From the NCBI GenBank assembly GCA_024281095.1, contig JAMXLJ010000138.1, positions 1 through 64,000 of the forward strand: a stretch of DNA of 64,000 nucleotides. The letters run 5' to 3'. Shown here one piece after another: positions 34,667-43,169 of the stretch. A model generated the notes under the pieces. That model was not told the DNA's origin. It saw only the letters and a program-made list of their open reading frames with translations, and ran no database searches. The stretch is from Acidimicrobiia bacterium. GTDB taxonomy: Bacteria > Actinomycetota > Acidimicrobiia > IMCC26256 > JAMXLJ01. The position numbers and the translations under genes were made by a program. Position 1 is the first letter of the stretch. Every line of letters starts with the position of its first letter.

Positions 34667-35320
34667 TCAGGACGCCTCGAACCGGATCGTCGCCGCGCCC
34701 GCGCCGATCACGTCGCCGTCTTCGAGCAGGCGCTGGCTCACCGGCTGGCCATTCACGGTCGTGCCGTTGAGCGACCCCAGGTCGTGCAGCACGTAGCCCT
34801 CCGCTTCCGGGCGGATCTCGGCATGCCGCCGCGACACCTGGGGGTCGGGCAGGGGCACGGTGCAGTCGGAGAGGCGCCCGATCGTGACGGTGCCTTCGTC
34901 GAGCGCGATCCGCCGGCCGTCGGAGAGCACCAGCGATCCGGCCCTGCCGTGCACGCCTTCGACGATCGCGGCGTCGACGTGGAACTCGCCCCGCCGCAGG
35001 CGTTCGCCGACCGCGATCTCGACCCGCACCGGGCCGAGGAAGTGGTACTTCTCATCGCGCGCATGTTCGCGCGCTGCGTCCTCGAGTTCCCGGATCAGTG
35101 TGTCGGCGAACGACTCGAAGTGCTCGTAGTCCTCCTCGGCCAGCAACACCTTCACATGGTTGGGCGCGACAGTGCCGCGGACGCCGATTGTCCGATGCGC
35201 ATCGAGCTCGCGGACCATCCGTCGGGCGATCTCCACGGGCTGCAGACCGCTGCGGAACGCCTTCGCGAAGGTGCCTTCCACGAGCCGCTCGAGCCTCCGC
35301 TCGAACCCCTGGAGTCCCAT
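34667..35320 (-). CDS. fhaA: FHA-domain protein FhaA
   Basis: 217 residues. The N-terminal domain (GFERRLERLVEGTFAKAFRSGLQPVEIARRMVRELDAHR, about residues 5-115) is the FhaA_N fold and the C-terminal domain is FHA (GTVTIGRLSDCTVPLPDPQVSRRHAEI, GSLNGTTVNGQPV). Actinobacterial FhaA binds phosphorylated MviN to restrain lipid II flipping. The mycobacterial protein has a long disordered middle; here the two domains are almost adjacent. It is the first gene of the operon that runs down to mutY-like. Confidence 0.95.
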   Translation of the reverse strand: MGLQGFERRLERLVEGTFAKAFRSGLQPVEIARRMVRELDAHRTIGVRGTVAPNHVKVLLAEEDYEHFESFADTLIRELEDAAREHARDEKYHFLGPVRVEIAVGERLRRGEFHVDAAIVEGVHGRAGSLVLSDGRRIALDEGTVTIGRLSDCTVPLPDPQVSRRHAEIRPEAEGYVLHDLGSLNGTTVNGQPVSQRLLEDGDVIGAGAATIRFEAS

Positions 35321-35428
35321 CGCGACCGGAGTGTACCGGCGTCCCGCCGGCGTCCTGGGCCAGGCAGAGGGGCCGATCAGGGCCCTTGCTAACCTTCCTC
35401 CCCCGGTGCGGGCCCAGCCGCGCGCCGT

Positions 35429-35512
<84 letters not shown>

Positions 35513-35621
35513 CCGAGTGTGATGTCGCGAGACATCGTGGACAGGTCGTTCAGGTCAGGGAGAAGGCCGACCACGAGGCACAGCCACTCGGCGGTCCAGC
35601 CTTCGCTCCCACCGCGCGAGA

Positions 35622-35653
35622 CACCCCGTGCCGAGCAATCTCGACACGGGGTG
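35622..35653 (+). terminator. Strong hairpin after tRNA-Leu
   Basis: CACCCCGTG pairs with CACGGGGTG, and inside it CGAG pairs with CTCG around a CAAT loop, with one C-A mismatch between the two stems. It sits between the tRNA and a convergent gene. There is no T-run, but the 13-pair stem is a good terminator candidate for both sides. Confidence 0.6.
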
Positions 35654-35705
35654 CTCATCGCGTGCGCGGGATCCGGCGGACCTCCGCGTTCGTCGGCTCT
35701 GGCTG

Positions 35706-37439
35706 TCAGTGCTGGTCGAATTCCCGGAGCCCCGGAAGCACGCGGACGTGCTCCACGCGCACCGAGTCCAACGTGTTCTTGTCGAGTCCGAGAAGCGTCA
35801 GGATCGTCGGGGCGACCTGATACGTGCGCACGGGCTGGTCCACGGTCCGAGCCTGTGCCTCGTGCTCGGCCAAGCGCCTGCCGTCGACGACCAGCATTGC
35901 GACATGCGTGTCGTTGGCGGAGAACCCACCGTGCTCGGCAACCTTCTTCACGCTCTTCGAGTAGATGGTGCCCACGATTGGTTGGATGATGATGTCCGGC
36001 GTACGGGGATCCGTGGCCGGGTTGCCGAACTGATCCTCGAGCGGCTCGCCGGTGAGCAGCGTCTGGATCCGGGCCGTGTTGGCGCCCTTCCGATCTTTCT
36101 CGAGTGCCGCGACGGCCGGCGCCACGCCGGCGGAGTGCTGGTACCACATCAGCGAGACGTCGTCGTCGATGGTGAAGTCAGGCTGGGTGACGCCGGCATT
36201 CGTCAGGACCGCGTTTTCGGCGCTGCCGATCATGTGCAGCTGCTTGGGGTCGATGGGCGATTGCCCGTGCTTGGCACTGATGATGATCTGCGTCGACGAC
36301 AACAGATGCTTCGCCTTCAGCTCGTCGACCATCGAGCCGAGCGCGGTGTCGACGAAACCGATCGCGCCCTCGAGCTGCGGGGTGAAGGTCAGCGTGCCGG
36401 GCATGTAGCCGCCCGGCGTGTAGCCGGCCTGGCACGGGATCGGACGCTGCTTGGAGGTCGTGTTCCAGTCGCAGAAGTTCGGGTCGACGAGCTTCTGGCC
36501 GACGCTCACCGCTTGGAAGTTCATCCCGAAGATCGCCGGGACCGGAGCGTGGTTCGTACCGACCGAGTTCCAGCCGTCGATCTGGTTGAGGATCGCGTCG
36601 ACCTTGACCTGGTCGTACGACTCGGTGTCGCCGACCGAGTCGGTGATCGCCGCGCCCGGGAACTTGGTCGTGTCCCGCGGGAAGCTCACGATGTGAGTGG
36701 TTCCGACCCGGGTCGTCTTCAGTGTCGGCGGGATGATGTCGGCGTTGATCTCGGTCTGGAACGGGTCGTCGACCGCGTTCGGGGTGCCGTGACCGGCCAC
36801 GAGCCCGTTGGCAGCCGGGTGCTTGTCGGCCCATGCGGTGTACAGCTTGGCCGCGTGCGCCACGCTGAAGATCGAGTTCACGCGGTTGAAGTCGTTGGGA
36901 AAGACCGGCACGCATTTCCCATTCACGACGGCGCGATTGAGCTGGGCCGGGTCGACCCCCTCGTTGAGGATCGTGCGGGTGCCGTTCGGGTTGCTGAACG
37001 TCGGCGCACCGTTGTCGACGTTCTCGAAGTACTGCGCCTCGGCTCCCGCCGGCGGGGTGCAGTCCTGCTTGCCCGAAGCCAGCTGCGCCGGAGCCGTGAA
37101 GAACGTCCGGTCGTACGAGTCGTCGTAGTACACACCCGAAAGCTTGGGATCTGCTCCGGTGGTCAGGCCGACGATGCCCGGGGAGGAGTCGCTGGGCTTG
37201 GAAGTCGCGGCGTTTGTGTACGTCGTGCCGTAATGGGCGAGCTTCGCAAGATTCGGGCAGGCGCCAGCGGCCTCGCACTGTGCGAGGTCGAAGGCGTGGA
37301 AGCCGTCCACGCTGATGAGGAGCACATGGCGCGTACGCCCGGACGGATTGGCGGACGCCGGAGACGCGACCGCGGCGAGCCCGCCCACGAGCACGAGGCC
37401 GGCCACCGCACTGGCGAACCAGCGGCGAAATCGATGCAT
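35706..37439 (-). CDS. Secreted alkaline phosphatase-family phosphodiesterase
   Basis: 577 residues from the ATG at 37439, which has GGGAGGA six bases upstream. A Sec signal (RRWFASAVAGLVLVGGLAAVASPASA) precedes HVLLISVDGFHAFDLAQCEAAG, the metal-binding strand of type I phosphodiesterase/nucleotide pyrophosphatase proteins, with the nucleophile region TNAATSKPSDSSPGIVGL. Later IIISAKHGQSPID and GGFSANDTHVAMLV supply the histidine metal ligands. The likely substrates are extracytoplasmic phosphate esters. The gene is divergent from an SRPBCC gene and convergent with the tRNA region. Confidence 0.88.
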   Translation of the reverse strand: MHRFRRWFASAVAGLVLVGGLAAVASPASANPSGRTRHVLLISVDGFHAFDLAQCEAAGACPNLAKLAHYGTTYTNAATSKPSDSSPGIVGLTTGADPKLSGVYYDDSYDRTFFTAPAQLASGKQDCTPPAGAEAQYFENVDNGAPTFSNPNGTRTILNEGVDPAQLNRAVVNGKCVPVFPNDFNRVNSIFSVAHAAKLYTAWADKHPAANGLVAGHGTPNAVDDPFQTEINADIIPPTLKTTRVGTTHIVSFPRDTTKFPGAAITDSVGDTESYDQVKVDAILNQIDGWNSVGTNHAPVPAIFGMNFQAVSVGQKLVDPNFCDWNTTSKQRPIPCQAGYTPGGYMPGTLTFTPQLEGAIGFVDTALGSMVDELKAKHLLSSTQIIISAKHGQSPIDPKQLHMIGSAENAVLTNAGVTQPDFTIDDDVSLMWYQHSAGVAPAVAALEKDRKGANTARIQTLLTGEPLEDQFGNPATDPRTPDIIIQPIVGTIYSKSVKKVAEHGGFSANDTHVAMLVVDGRRLAEHEAQARTVDQPVRTYQVAPTILTLLGLDKNTLDSVRVEHVRVLPGLREFDQH

Positions 37440-37675
37440 TCGGATCCTCCCGGGAGACGTCACAGAGCGTGGCCTCGTCCGTCGGCTGAAGGGTGCGAGC
37501 GACGAGACCGCAGAAGCTGCCCGCGCTTGTCAGCGTCACACGGGAATGGATCCGGCGACCGCACGGAAACGAATCCTTCAATGCCCCGTCAGGTGGTGTT
37601 CAACCGGGACGCCTACCGCTCATGTCGCCGCCGGTCGGAAACCGCTCCCCACGCGCGAGGCGGCGTAACCGGTCG

Positions 37676-37681
37676 TAGAGT
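37676..37681 (+). promoter_or_regulatory. -10 box giving a leaderless SRPBCC start
   Basis: TAGAGT ends eight bases before the ATG at 37690. The gap has no ribosome site. Confidence 0.45.
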
Positions 37682-37689
37682 CACGAAGC

Positions 37690-38178
37690 ATGGACGTCTC
37701 CGGTTACAACCACTCTGACTCGATCACCATCAACGCTTCGCCCGACGATGTCTATGCGATCGTGAGCGACGTGAGCCGCATCGGCGAACTCAGCCCCGTA
37801 TGCCAGTCGGGCGCGTGGGACGATCCGGCCCAGGCAGGCAAGGAAGGCGCGTGGTTCACGGGCCACAACGCAATCGGTTCGTTCACTTGGGACACGCATT
37901 GCAAGGTCGTCGTTGCCCAGCCGGGCCGGGAGTTCACCTTCGTGAACCACGGGCCGAACGGCGAGTTCGAACTCGTGCGTTGGCGCTACACGCTGGAGCC
38001 CGTCGGTGAGTGCAGCCGGGTGACGGAGTCGTGGCAGGTGTTGCCGGCGTATCCGGACTTCGTCGCGGCTGGTGATCCGAACCTCGATGTCAAGGCGCGT
38101 GTCGACGGCATGGCGCAAATGGCCCGCGACGGCATCAAAGAAACGCTCGCCAACCTCAAACGCGTCGCCGAACGCTGA
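37690..38178 (+). CDS. SRPBCC family protein (polyketide cyclase/dehydrase-like)
   Basis: 162 residues. The START-like helix-grip pattern is visible: DSITINASPDDVYAIVSDVSRIGELSPVCQSGAW at the N-terminus, GREFTFVNHGPNGEFELVRWRYTLEP in the middle and a long C-terminal helix VKARVDGMAQMARDGIKETLANLKRVAE. Members bind a hydrophobic ligand in a cavity; the ligand cannot be told. A -10 box directly upstream suggests a leaderless message. It converges with the sigma-factor region. Confidence 0.9.
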   Translation: MDVSGYNHSDSITINASPDDVYAIVSDVSRIGELSPVCQSGAWDDPAQAGKEGAWFTGHNAIGSFTWDTHCKVVVAQPGREFTFVNHGPNGEFELVRWRYTLEPVGECSRVTESWQVLPAYPDFVAAGDPNLDVKARVDGMAQMARDGIKETLANLKRVAER

Positions 38179-38189
38179 CCGGGTGACGG

Positions 38190-39451
38190 TCAGGCGCGGT
38201 CTCGTGTCGCCCAGGCCGCGCGCTGCGCGAGCAGGAAATTGCGCTCGGCGGGATTCGACGTGAGGTCGATGGCGCGGTCGTAGGCCGCGATGGCTGCATC
38301 GACATGACCCGCGCGGGCGAGCAGGTCGGCGCGGGCCGCGTGGTACGGCTGGTACGTCTCGAGTCGGGCCGTATCCAGCGACGCGAGGGCGGCGAGCCCG
38401 TCGGTGGGCCCGTAGAGCTCGCCGACGGCGATGGCTCGGTTGAGCGCGACGACCGCGTTGGGGCGCAGCGCGAACAGATGGTCGTAGAGAGCGACGATCT
38501 GCGACCAGTCGGTGTCCTCGGCCTTGGCGGCGTCCGCGTGGACGGCGGCGATCGCGGCCTGGATCTGAAACGGTCCGGGCTGGTTGCGGCGGAGGCAGGC
38601 GCGCACGAGCCCGTGTCCTTCGGCGATGAGCGAGCCGTCCCAGCGTGTGCGGTCCTGGTCGGCCAGCCGCACCATCGAGCCGTCGGCGCTCGTGCGGGCC
38701 GGCCGTCGCGCCTCGGTGAGGAGCATGAGCGCGAGCAGGCCGACCGCTTCGGGCTCGTCGGGCATGAGTTCCGTGAGTACCCGTCCGAGGCGGATCGCTT
38801 CACGCGACAGGTCGACGCGCGTGAGGGTGTCGCTCGAAGTGCCGGTGTGACCTTCCGTGTAGATCACGTAGATGGTGGCGAGCACTGCGTGTAGCCCTCG
38901 GGGAGCTCGGCCGGACGGGGCACGCGGTACGACGCATGGTTGTCGCGCAGTTTGCGCTTGCCCCGCACGATCCGTTGCGCGAGCGCGGGCTCGGGAACGA
39001 GGAATGCGTGCGCGATCTCGGGCGTGTCGAGACCGCCGAGCAGCCGCAGTGTGAGCGCGACCTGGGTGTCGGCCGCCAATGCCGGGTGGCAACACAGGAA
39101 CATGAGGCGGAGCTGGTCGTCCGCGACGACGTCGACGAATGAGTCGAGGTCGTCGAGCTCGGCGCGGTGGCGGGGGTCGCGCTCATCGGCCTGCATTCGG
39201 TGCGCCGCGATGTAGCGGTCGGTGCGGGTCGCTTCGCGCCGCAACCGGTCGATGGCCCGGTTGCGCGCCGTGGTCGTGATCCAGCCGCCCGGGTTCGGCG
39301 GCAAACCGTCGGACGGCCACCGCTCCGCGGCGATGGTGAACGCCTCCGCCACCGCGTCCTCGGCGAGGTCGATGTCGCCGAGGACGCGGATCAGCGTGGC
39401 GGTGCAGCGGCCGGCCTCCCGACGGAAGACCTCCTCGAGCGGGTCAGGCAT
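38190..39451 (-). pseudogene. ECF42-type sigma factor with TPR-like C-terminal domain, broken by a frameshift
   Basis: Two ORFs in different frames read through as one about 420-residue sigma factor. The first (39451 to 38864) has region 2 (AGRCTATLIRVLGDIDLAEDAVAEAF, RLRRE) and region 4 (LGGLDTPEIAHAFLVPEPALAQRIVRGKRKLRD) and goes out of frame after RPAELPEG. The second (to 38190) resumes with LHAVLATIYVIYTEGHTGTS and carries the helical repeats of ECF42 sigma factors (IVALYDHLFALRPNAVVALNRAIAVGE). One base appears missing near 38892-38901, where GAG-CGG-CTA would restore the frame. It overlaps the YCII gene by eight bases. A sequencing error is possible. Confidence 0.85.
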
Positions 39452-39794
39452 CTGTCGGTCGGACCTCGACCGGTCCTTCGCACGCGGCCGCGGCCTTGCC
39501 GGCCCAGTCGAGCGCGGCGTCGAGGTCGACGGCCTCGATGATCCAGAAGCCGCCCATCTGTTCCTTGGTCTCCGCGTAGGGACCGTCGGTCATCGAGACC
39601 TCGCCGCCGGTGGCTCGCACCACCGTGGCCGAAGACGCCGGGTGCAGGCCGGCGCCGAACACCCATGCGCCCGCTTGCTCCAGGGCGGCGTTGTACGCGC
39701 CGACCTGTGCGCCGATGCGTTGCATGTCCTCCGAGGAGTAGTCGAGATCGTCGTACGGGCCGTCGTGCCAGACCGAGAGCAGGTACTGAGGCAT
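39444..39794 (-). CDS. YCII/DGPF-domain protein, ECF42 partner
   Basis: 116 residues. It has the DGPF-type signature (YAETKEQMGGFWIIEAVDLDAALDWAGKAAAACEGPVEVRP) and the SMTDGPYAE motif that gives the family its name. Such proteins are encoded next to ECF42 sigma factors throughout bacteria and may act as sensor or target of the sigma factor; the biochemical role is unproven. The reading frame is intact and overlaps the start of the sigma gene. Confidence 0.92.
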   Translation of the reverse strand: MPQYLLSVWHDGPYDDLDYSSEDMQRIGAQVGAYNAALEQAGAWVFGAGLHPASSATVVRATGGEVSMTDGPYAETKEQMGGFWIIEAVDLDAALDWAGKAAAACEGPVEVRPTDA

Positions 39795-39836
39795 GGTGAG
39801 AGTCTCCTTCTCGTAAACGAACGTGCGGGCGGGGGA

Positions 39837-40259
39837 TCAGGCGCCGGCTCGGCGCGCGAGCACCGGAACGATGATCGCCGCGGCCAGCAGGTGCAGAGCC
39901 ACCAGGGCGACCTTCGTGGCGGTGTCGGGCGGCAACACGACCGAGGGCACACACGACAGGGCGGTGAGCACCGCGGTGATCTGGACGAACCGGCTCCGTG
40001 ACGTGGTGCTGCGCCGGTTGAGCACGGCGAGGAGCAGTCCGCCGAGGACCGCGCCCAGGAACGTCATCTGTGCGAAGCCTGCGATGGGAATCATCTTGCC
40101 GCCCGTTGCGAGCGGGACGCCGGCGGCGTGCATTGCGGCGGCGACCACGCTCGTGACCGCGGCCGCGGCGAGCCCCACGACGACGGTGGTGCGCCGCAGC
40201 GAGCCGGCCGGTCGGTGGACGGATGTCGAACCGGTGAGGATCGGCGTGGTGACGGACAT
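39837..40259 (-). CDS. DUF6069-type membrane protein
   Basis: 140 residues from the ATG at 40259, which has AAAGGAG upstream; the ORF track begins 61 codons earlier, in the promoter. Four TMs (TVVVGLAAAAVTSVVAAAMHAAGV, AGFAQMTFLGAVLGGLLLAVLN, FVQITAVLTALSCVPSVVL, VALVALHLLAAAIIVPVLA) fit the DUF6069 family. It is the first gene of the sigma-factor group on this strand and likely part of the ECF42 regulon. Confidence 0.82.
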   Translation of the reverse strand: MSVTTPILTGSTSVHRPAGSLRRTTVVVGLAAAAVTSVVAAAMHAAGVPLATGGKMIPIAGFAQMTFLGAVLGGLLLAVLNRRSTTSRSRFVQITAVLTALSCVPSVVLPPDTATKVALVALHLLAAAIIVPVLARRAGA

Positions 40260-40307
40260 CGTGGCTCCTTTCGTTTCGGCGGCGCCTCGTGCGGCCGCAC
40301 GCCACGT

Positions 40308-40359
40308 CCACGAACGCCGCAGCCCGAATCGACAGCGATACGAAGGAAATTTCGGGCTG
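40308..40359 (-). promoter_or_regulatory. Candidate ECF42 promoter with an inverted repeat
   Basis: On the minus strand TGTCGA (40334-40329), the described -35 element of ECF42 promoters, is followed after 16 bases by CGTGG (40312-40308) and, about 50 bases on, by the DUF6069 start. CAGCCCGAA (40320-40328) and TTCGGGCTG (40351-40359) form a perfect nine-base inverted repeat that spans the -35 box and could be a regulator site or hairpin. Confidence 0.4.
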
Positions 40360-40469
40360 TCGGATTCGTGCTCGCTCCATCTTCCGTGGGCGGCGCCGAC
40401 GACGCGACCAGACGCGAGCTCGTTCGCCGGCGCCGCGCGCACGTCTGAACGAGTCGACGACGGGGATGT

Positions 40470-41660
40470 TCAGTCGGGGAGCATCGGCATCGAGAGGCCT
40501 TCGTCGCGGCCGAGCAGGACGGCTCGCTTCACCGCGTCGGAGCCGAACCGCTCGTGGACACCGTCGAGCGCCACGTCGAGAGCGCCGCCGTCGCGGCGAT
40601 CGAACGGCAGGGCAAGTTGCACGATGCTGTCGTCGTACAGGTTCGCGACCGACAGGCCGACGAGGGTCAGGCCGCGCGCATCGATGACGGGTCGAGCGGT
40701 CGCGAGGAGGACGCGGGCGGCGGCAAGGATCGTGTGACTCTCGGCCGTGGGCCAGGGCACGGTGTGCGAGCGCGTGGCGCGCCCGAAATCGTCGAAGCGC
40801 AAGCGGAGCACGACCGTGCGGCCGACTCTCCGGGCCGTTCTCATGCGCCTCGTGATCCGATCGACGAGCGCGACAACGATCGCGTCGACCTCTTCGCATG
40901 GCCGGCGAGAGCGCCCGAGCGCGCGTTGGGATCCGATCGAGCCGCGGCGGCGACCTGGCTGCACGGGCCGCGGGTCGCGGTTGTGCGCGAGCGCGTGGAG
41001 ATGGCGTCCGGACGCGCGTCCGAGCATGGCGACGAGCGTCGATTCGCCGAGACGAGCGACCTCGCCGACCGTCGTGATGCCGCGGCTGTGCAACTTCTCC
41101 GCCGTCTTCGCCCCGACGCCCCAGAGGCGCCGCACGGGAAGCGGGTGCAGGAACGCCGACTCGCGGTCGGGCGCGACGACAAGAAGGCCGTCGGGCTTGG
41201 CGACCGCGCTCGCCACCTTGGCGAGGAACTTCGTTCGCGCGACTCCGACGGTGATGGGCAAGCCGACGCGCTCGAGCACCTCACGCCTGAGGCGCTGCGC
41301 GATCTCGACCGGTGTGCCCGACACCCGCCGCAAACCGCCGACGTCGAGGAAGGCCTCGTCGATCGACAGGCCTTCGACGAGCGGCGTCGTGTCCTCGAAC
41401 ACCTGGAACACCGCTTTGCTCGCGTCGGAGTAGGCGGACATGCGCGGCGGCACCACGACCGCGTGCGGACAGAGCAGCCGCGCCTCACGGCCGCCCATGG
41501 CCGTGCGGACGCCGAACGCCTTCGCCTCGTAGCTCGCCGCGAGCACCACACCCCCGCCGACGACGACGGGCCGCCCGCGCAAACGGGGATCGTCGCGCTG
41601 CTCGACCGACGCGTAGAAGGAGTCGAGATCGGCGTGCAGGATCGTCGCCTCGCCGCGCAC
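40470..41660 (-). CDS. dinB: DNA polymerase IV (DinB)
   Basis: 396 residues, GTG start. Y-family landmarks are complete: ATILHADLDSFYASVEQRDDP, VVLAASYEAKAFGVRTAM, catalytic VEGLSIDEAFLDVGG, the thumb helix-hairpin-helix RRLWGVGAKTAEKLHSRGITTVGEVARL and a little-finger domain (VGRTVVLRLRFDDFGRATRSHTVPW). The polymerase bypasses lesions with low fidelity. A perfect LexA box touches the start codon, so it should be induced in the SOS response. The tail is not a clear beta-clamp motif. Confidence 0.95.
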   Translation of the reverse strand: MRGEATILHADLDSFYASVEQRDDPRLRGRPVVVGGGVVLAASYEAKAFGVRTAMGGREARLLCPHAVVVPPRMSAYSDASKAVFQVFEDTTPLVEGLSIDEAFLDVGGLRRVSGTPVEIAQRLRREVLERVGLPITVGVARTKFLAKVASAVAKPDGLLVVAPDRESAFLHPLPVRRLWGVGAKTAEKLHSRGITTVGEVARLGESTLVAMLGRASGRHLHALAHNRDPRPVQPGRRRGSIGSQRALGRSRRPCEEVDAIVVALVDRITRRMRTARRVGRTVVLRLRFDDFGRATRSHTVPWPTAESHTILAAARVLLATARPVIDARGLTLVGLSVANLYDDSIVQLALPFDRRDGGALDVALDGVHERFGSDAVKRAVLLGRDEGLSMPMLPD

Positions 41661-41673
41661 GAACGTATGTTCG
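41660..41673 (-). promoter_or_regulatory. LexA (SOS) box at the dinB start
   Basis: CGAACGTATGTTCG is a perfect match to the Gram-positive/actinobacterial LexA palindrome CGAAC-N4-GTTCG. Its last base is the first base of the dinB GTG codon, so LexA would block both transcription start and ribosome access. Confidence 0.85.
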
Positions 41674-41711
41674 CACGCCGCGGTGACGGTATCCAGGCCG
41701 CGCCGCGCCGA

Positions 41712-42179
41712 TCAGAACTCGGTGGCGGTGCCCTCCGTGCGGGATCGCATGTCGAGCGCCCGCACGAGCGACGCGACGACCTGCTCCCAAGCGTCCCGCA
41801 ACTCGTGGTCGTCGGGCCCGCACGGGGCGAGGTCGTCGATGGTGAGCGCCACGGTGCTGCCGCCCGCATCGGCGGCGATGTCCCACGTCACGATCACGGT
41901 CGGATCCGCACCTCCGGCCCGTGCACCGAGTGTGTAGCTGAGGCGGACCGGCGGCGTGGCCGCGAGCACCTCGCCGTCGGAGCGAACGATCGGCGTCGTC
42001 GTGCCGGGCTCCGCACCCGGCTCGAGGCGCACGGCGTCTCCCGGACGCCACGTCGACGTGAGATTGAGCCCGCGTGGCACGCCGGCGTTCGCCGAGCCGC
42101 AGGTGAGGCACTGCCAGACCCGCTCGGGCGGCGCGGCCGTCGTCGCCGAGATCATCCAGGTCGTGAACGGATCGCGCAT
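41712..42179 (-). CDS. SRPBCC (AHSA1-like) family protein
   Basis: 155 residues from the ATG at 42179 (AGGGGC upstream); the ORF track starts 28 codons earlier. The pattern WMISATTAAPPERVWQCLTCGS, DGEVLAATPPVRLSYTL and VTWDIAADAGGSTVALTIDDLA with the C-terminal helix HELRDAWEQVVASLVRALDM is that of the AHSA1/START-like group. These proteins bind ligands or regulate enzymes; nothing specific is visible here. It lies downstream of the ABC importer on the same strand. Confidence 0.85.
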   Translation of the reverse strand: MRDPFTTWMISATTAAPPERVWQCLTCGSANAGVPRGLNLTSTWRPGDAVRLEPGAEPGTTTPIVRSDGEVLAATPPVRLSYTLGARAGGADPTVIVTWDIAADAGGSTVALTIDDLAPCGPDDHELRDAWEQVVASLVRALDMRSRTEGTATEF

Positions 42180-42293
42180 CGCCCCTGCCTTCGTTCGCCC
42201 CGGTGCGCGGATCAACGCCGCACCGAACGCACGATTGTGGCGCAACTCGGCGCCGTCGCGCACGGCTTTGCACCCAGACGGGTGCGAAGCGAA

Positions 42294-43169
42294 TCAGGCC
42301 GAGGCGGTGTCGACCAGGCCGTAGCGCCGGCGGACGACGAGCTCCAGCCTCCCGAAGATCAACGCGTCGGCGACCACGCCGATCACGAAGATCACCACCA
42401 TCGTGGCAAGGAGGCCTTCGGCGTCGGCCTGCTCCCGTGCGAAGTTCAGCCGGGAGCCGAGCGAGTTGACGTGGCCGATGGTGACGAGGAGCTCGCCCGC
42501 CAACAGGCTGCGCCACGCGAACGCCCATCCTTGCTTGAGGCCCGAGACGAACGACGGCAGCGCGGCCGGGAGCACGACGTGGCGCAGCGAAGCGAAGCCG
42601 CGCGCACCGAGCACTTTGCCGGCGCGCAGCAGGATCGGCGGGATGTGATCGACACCACCCACGATGCCGTTCGCGACCGACGGCGCGGCACCGAGCACGA
42701 CCACGAAAAGGACCGCACGTTCCGACGACGACTGGAACAGCAGCAGCGCGAGCGGGAACCACGCGATCGAGGGCATGGTCTGCAGGCCCGTGACCATCGA
42801 GCCGATCCCGGAGCGCAACACGCGGCTTCGGGCCACCGCGACACCGAGCACCACGCCGATCACGAGCGCCACCGCGAAGTCCCCGAACGCGCGGCGCATG
42901 GTCACCAACATGGCGTCGAGCAGCGTGCCGTGCAGGAGATCTCTCCACAGACGGCTGAACGTCGGTGCCGGGCCCGGGAAGACATAGGTCGGTCGCCAGC
43001 CGCTCCACACGACGACCTGCCACACGAGCAGGACGATGCCGATCGCGACGAGCTTGGGCCACGTCGCGGCCCAGATGCGCGCCCCTCGGGTTGTCGGACG
43101 GGGCTCACCGAGCTCGAGAGCGTCGAGCCCCGACTCCAGCCGCGCGAGGCTCAGCTCATCGGTCGCCAT
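42294..43169 (-). CDS. ABC importer permease (nitrate/sulfonate/taurine type)
   Basis: 291 residues. Six TMs; the permease signature LGARGFASLRHVVLPAALPSFVSGLKQGWAFAWRSLLAGEL is the EAA loop that contacts the ATPase, as in SsuC/TauC/NrtB. Length fits the family. It overlaps the ATPase gene by 14 bases. Together with the following two genes it forms one importer. The substrate is not certain: an aliphatic sulfonate or similar oxyanion. Confidence 0.93.
   Translation of the reverse strand: MATDELSLARLESGLDALELGEPRPTTRGARIWAATWPKLVAIGIVLLVWQVVVWSGWRPTYVFPGPAPTFSRLWRDLLHGTLLDAMLVTMRRAFGDFAVALVIGVVLGVAVARSRVLRSGIGSMVTGLQTMPSIAWFPLALLLFQSSSERAVLFVVVLGAAPSVANGIVGGVDHIPPILLRAGKVLGARGFASLRHVVLPAALPSFVSGLKQGWAFAWRSLLAGELLVTIGHVNSLGSRLNFAREQADAEGLLATMVVIFVIGVVADALIFGRLELVVRRRYGLVDTASA

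Noticed and set aside
35628-37718. 696-residue plus-strand ORF antisense to the secreted phosphodiesterase
   Set aside because: The minus strand has a signal peptide, ribosome site and phosphodiesterase motifs; the plus ORF has none.
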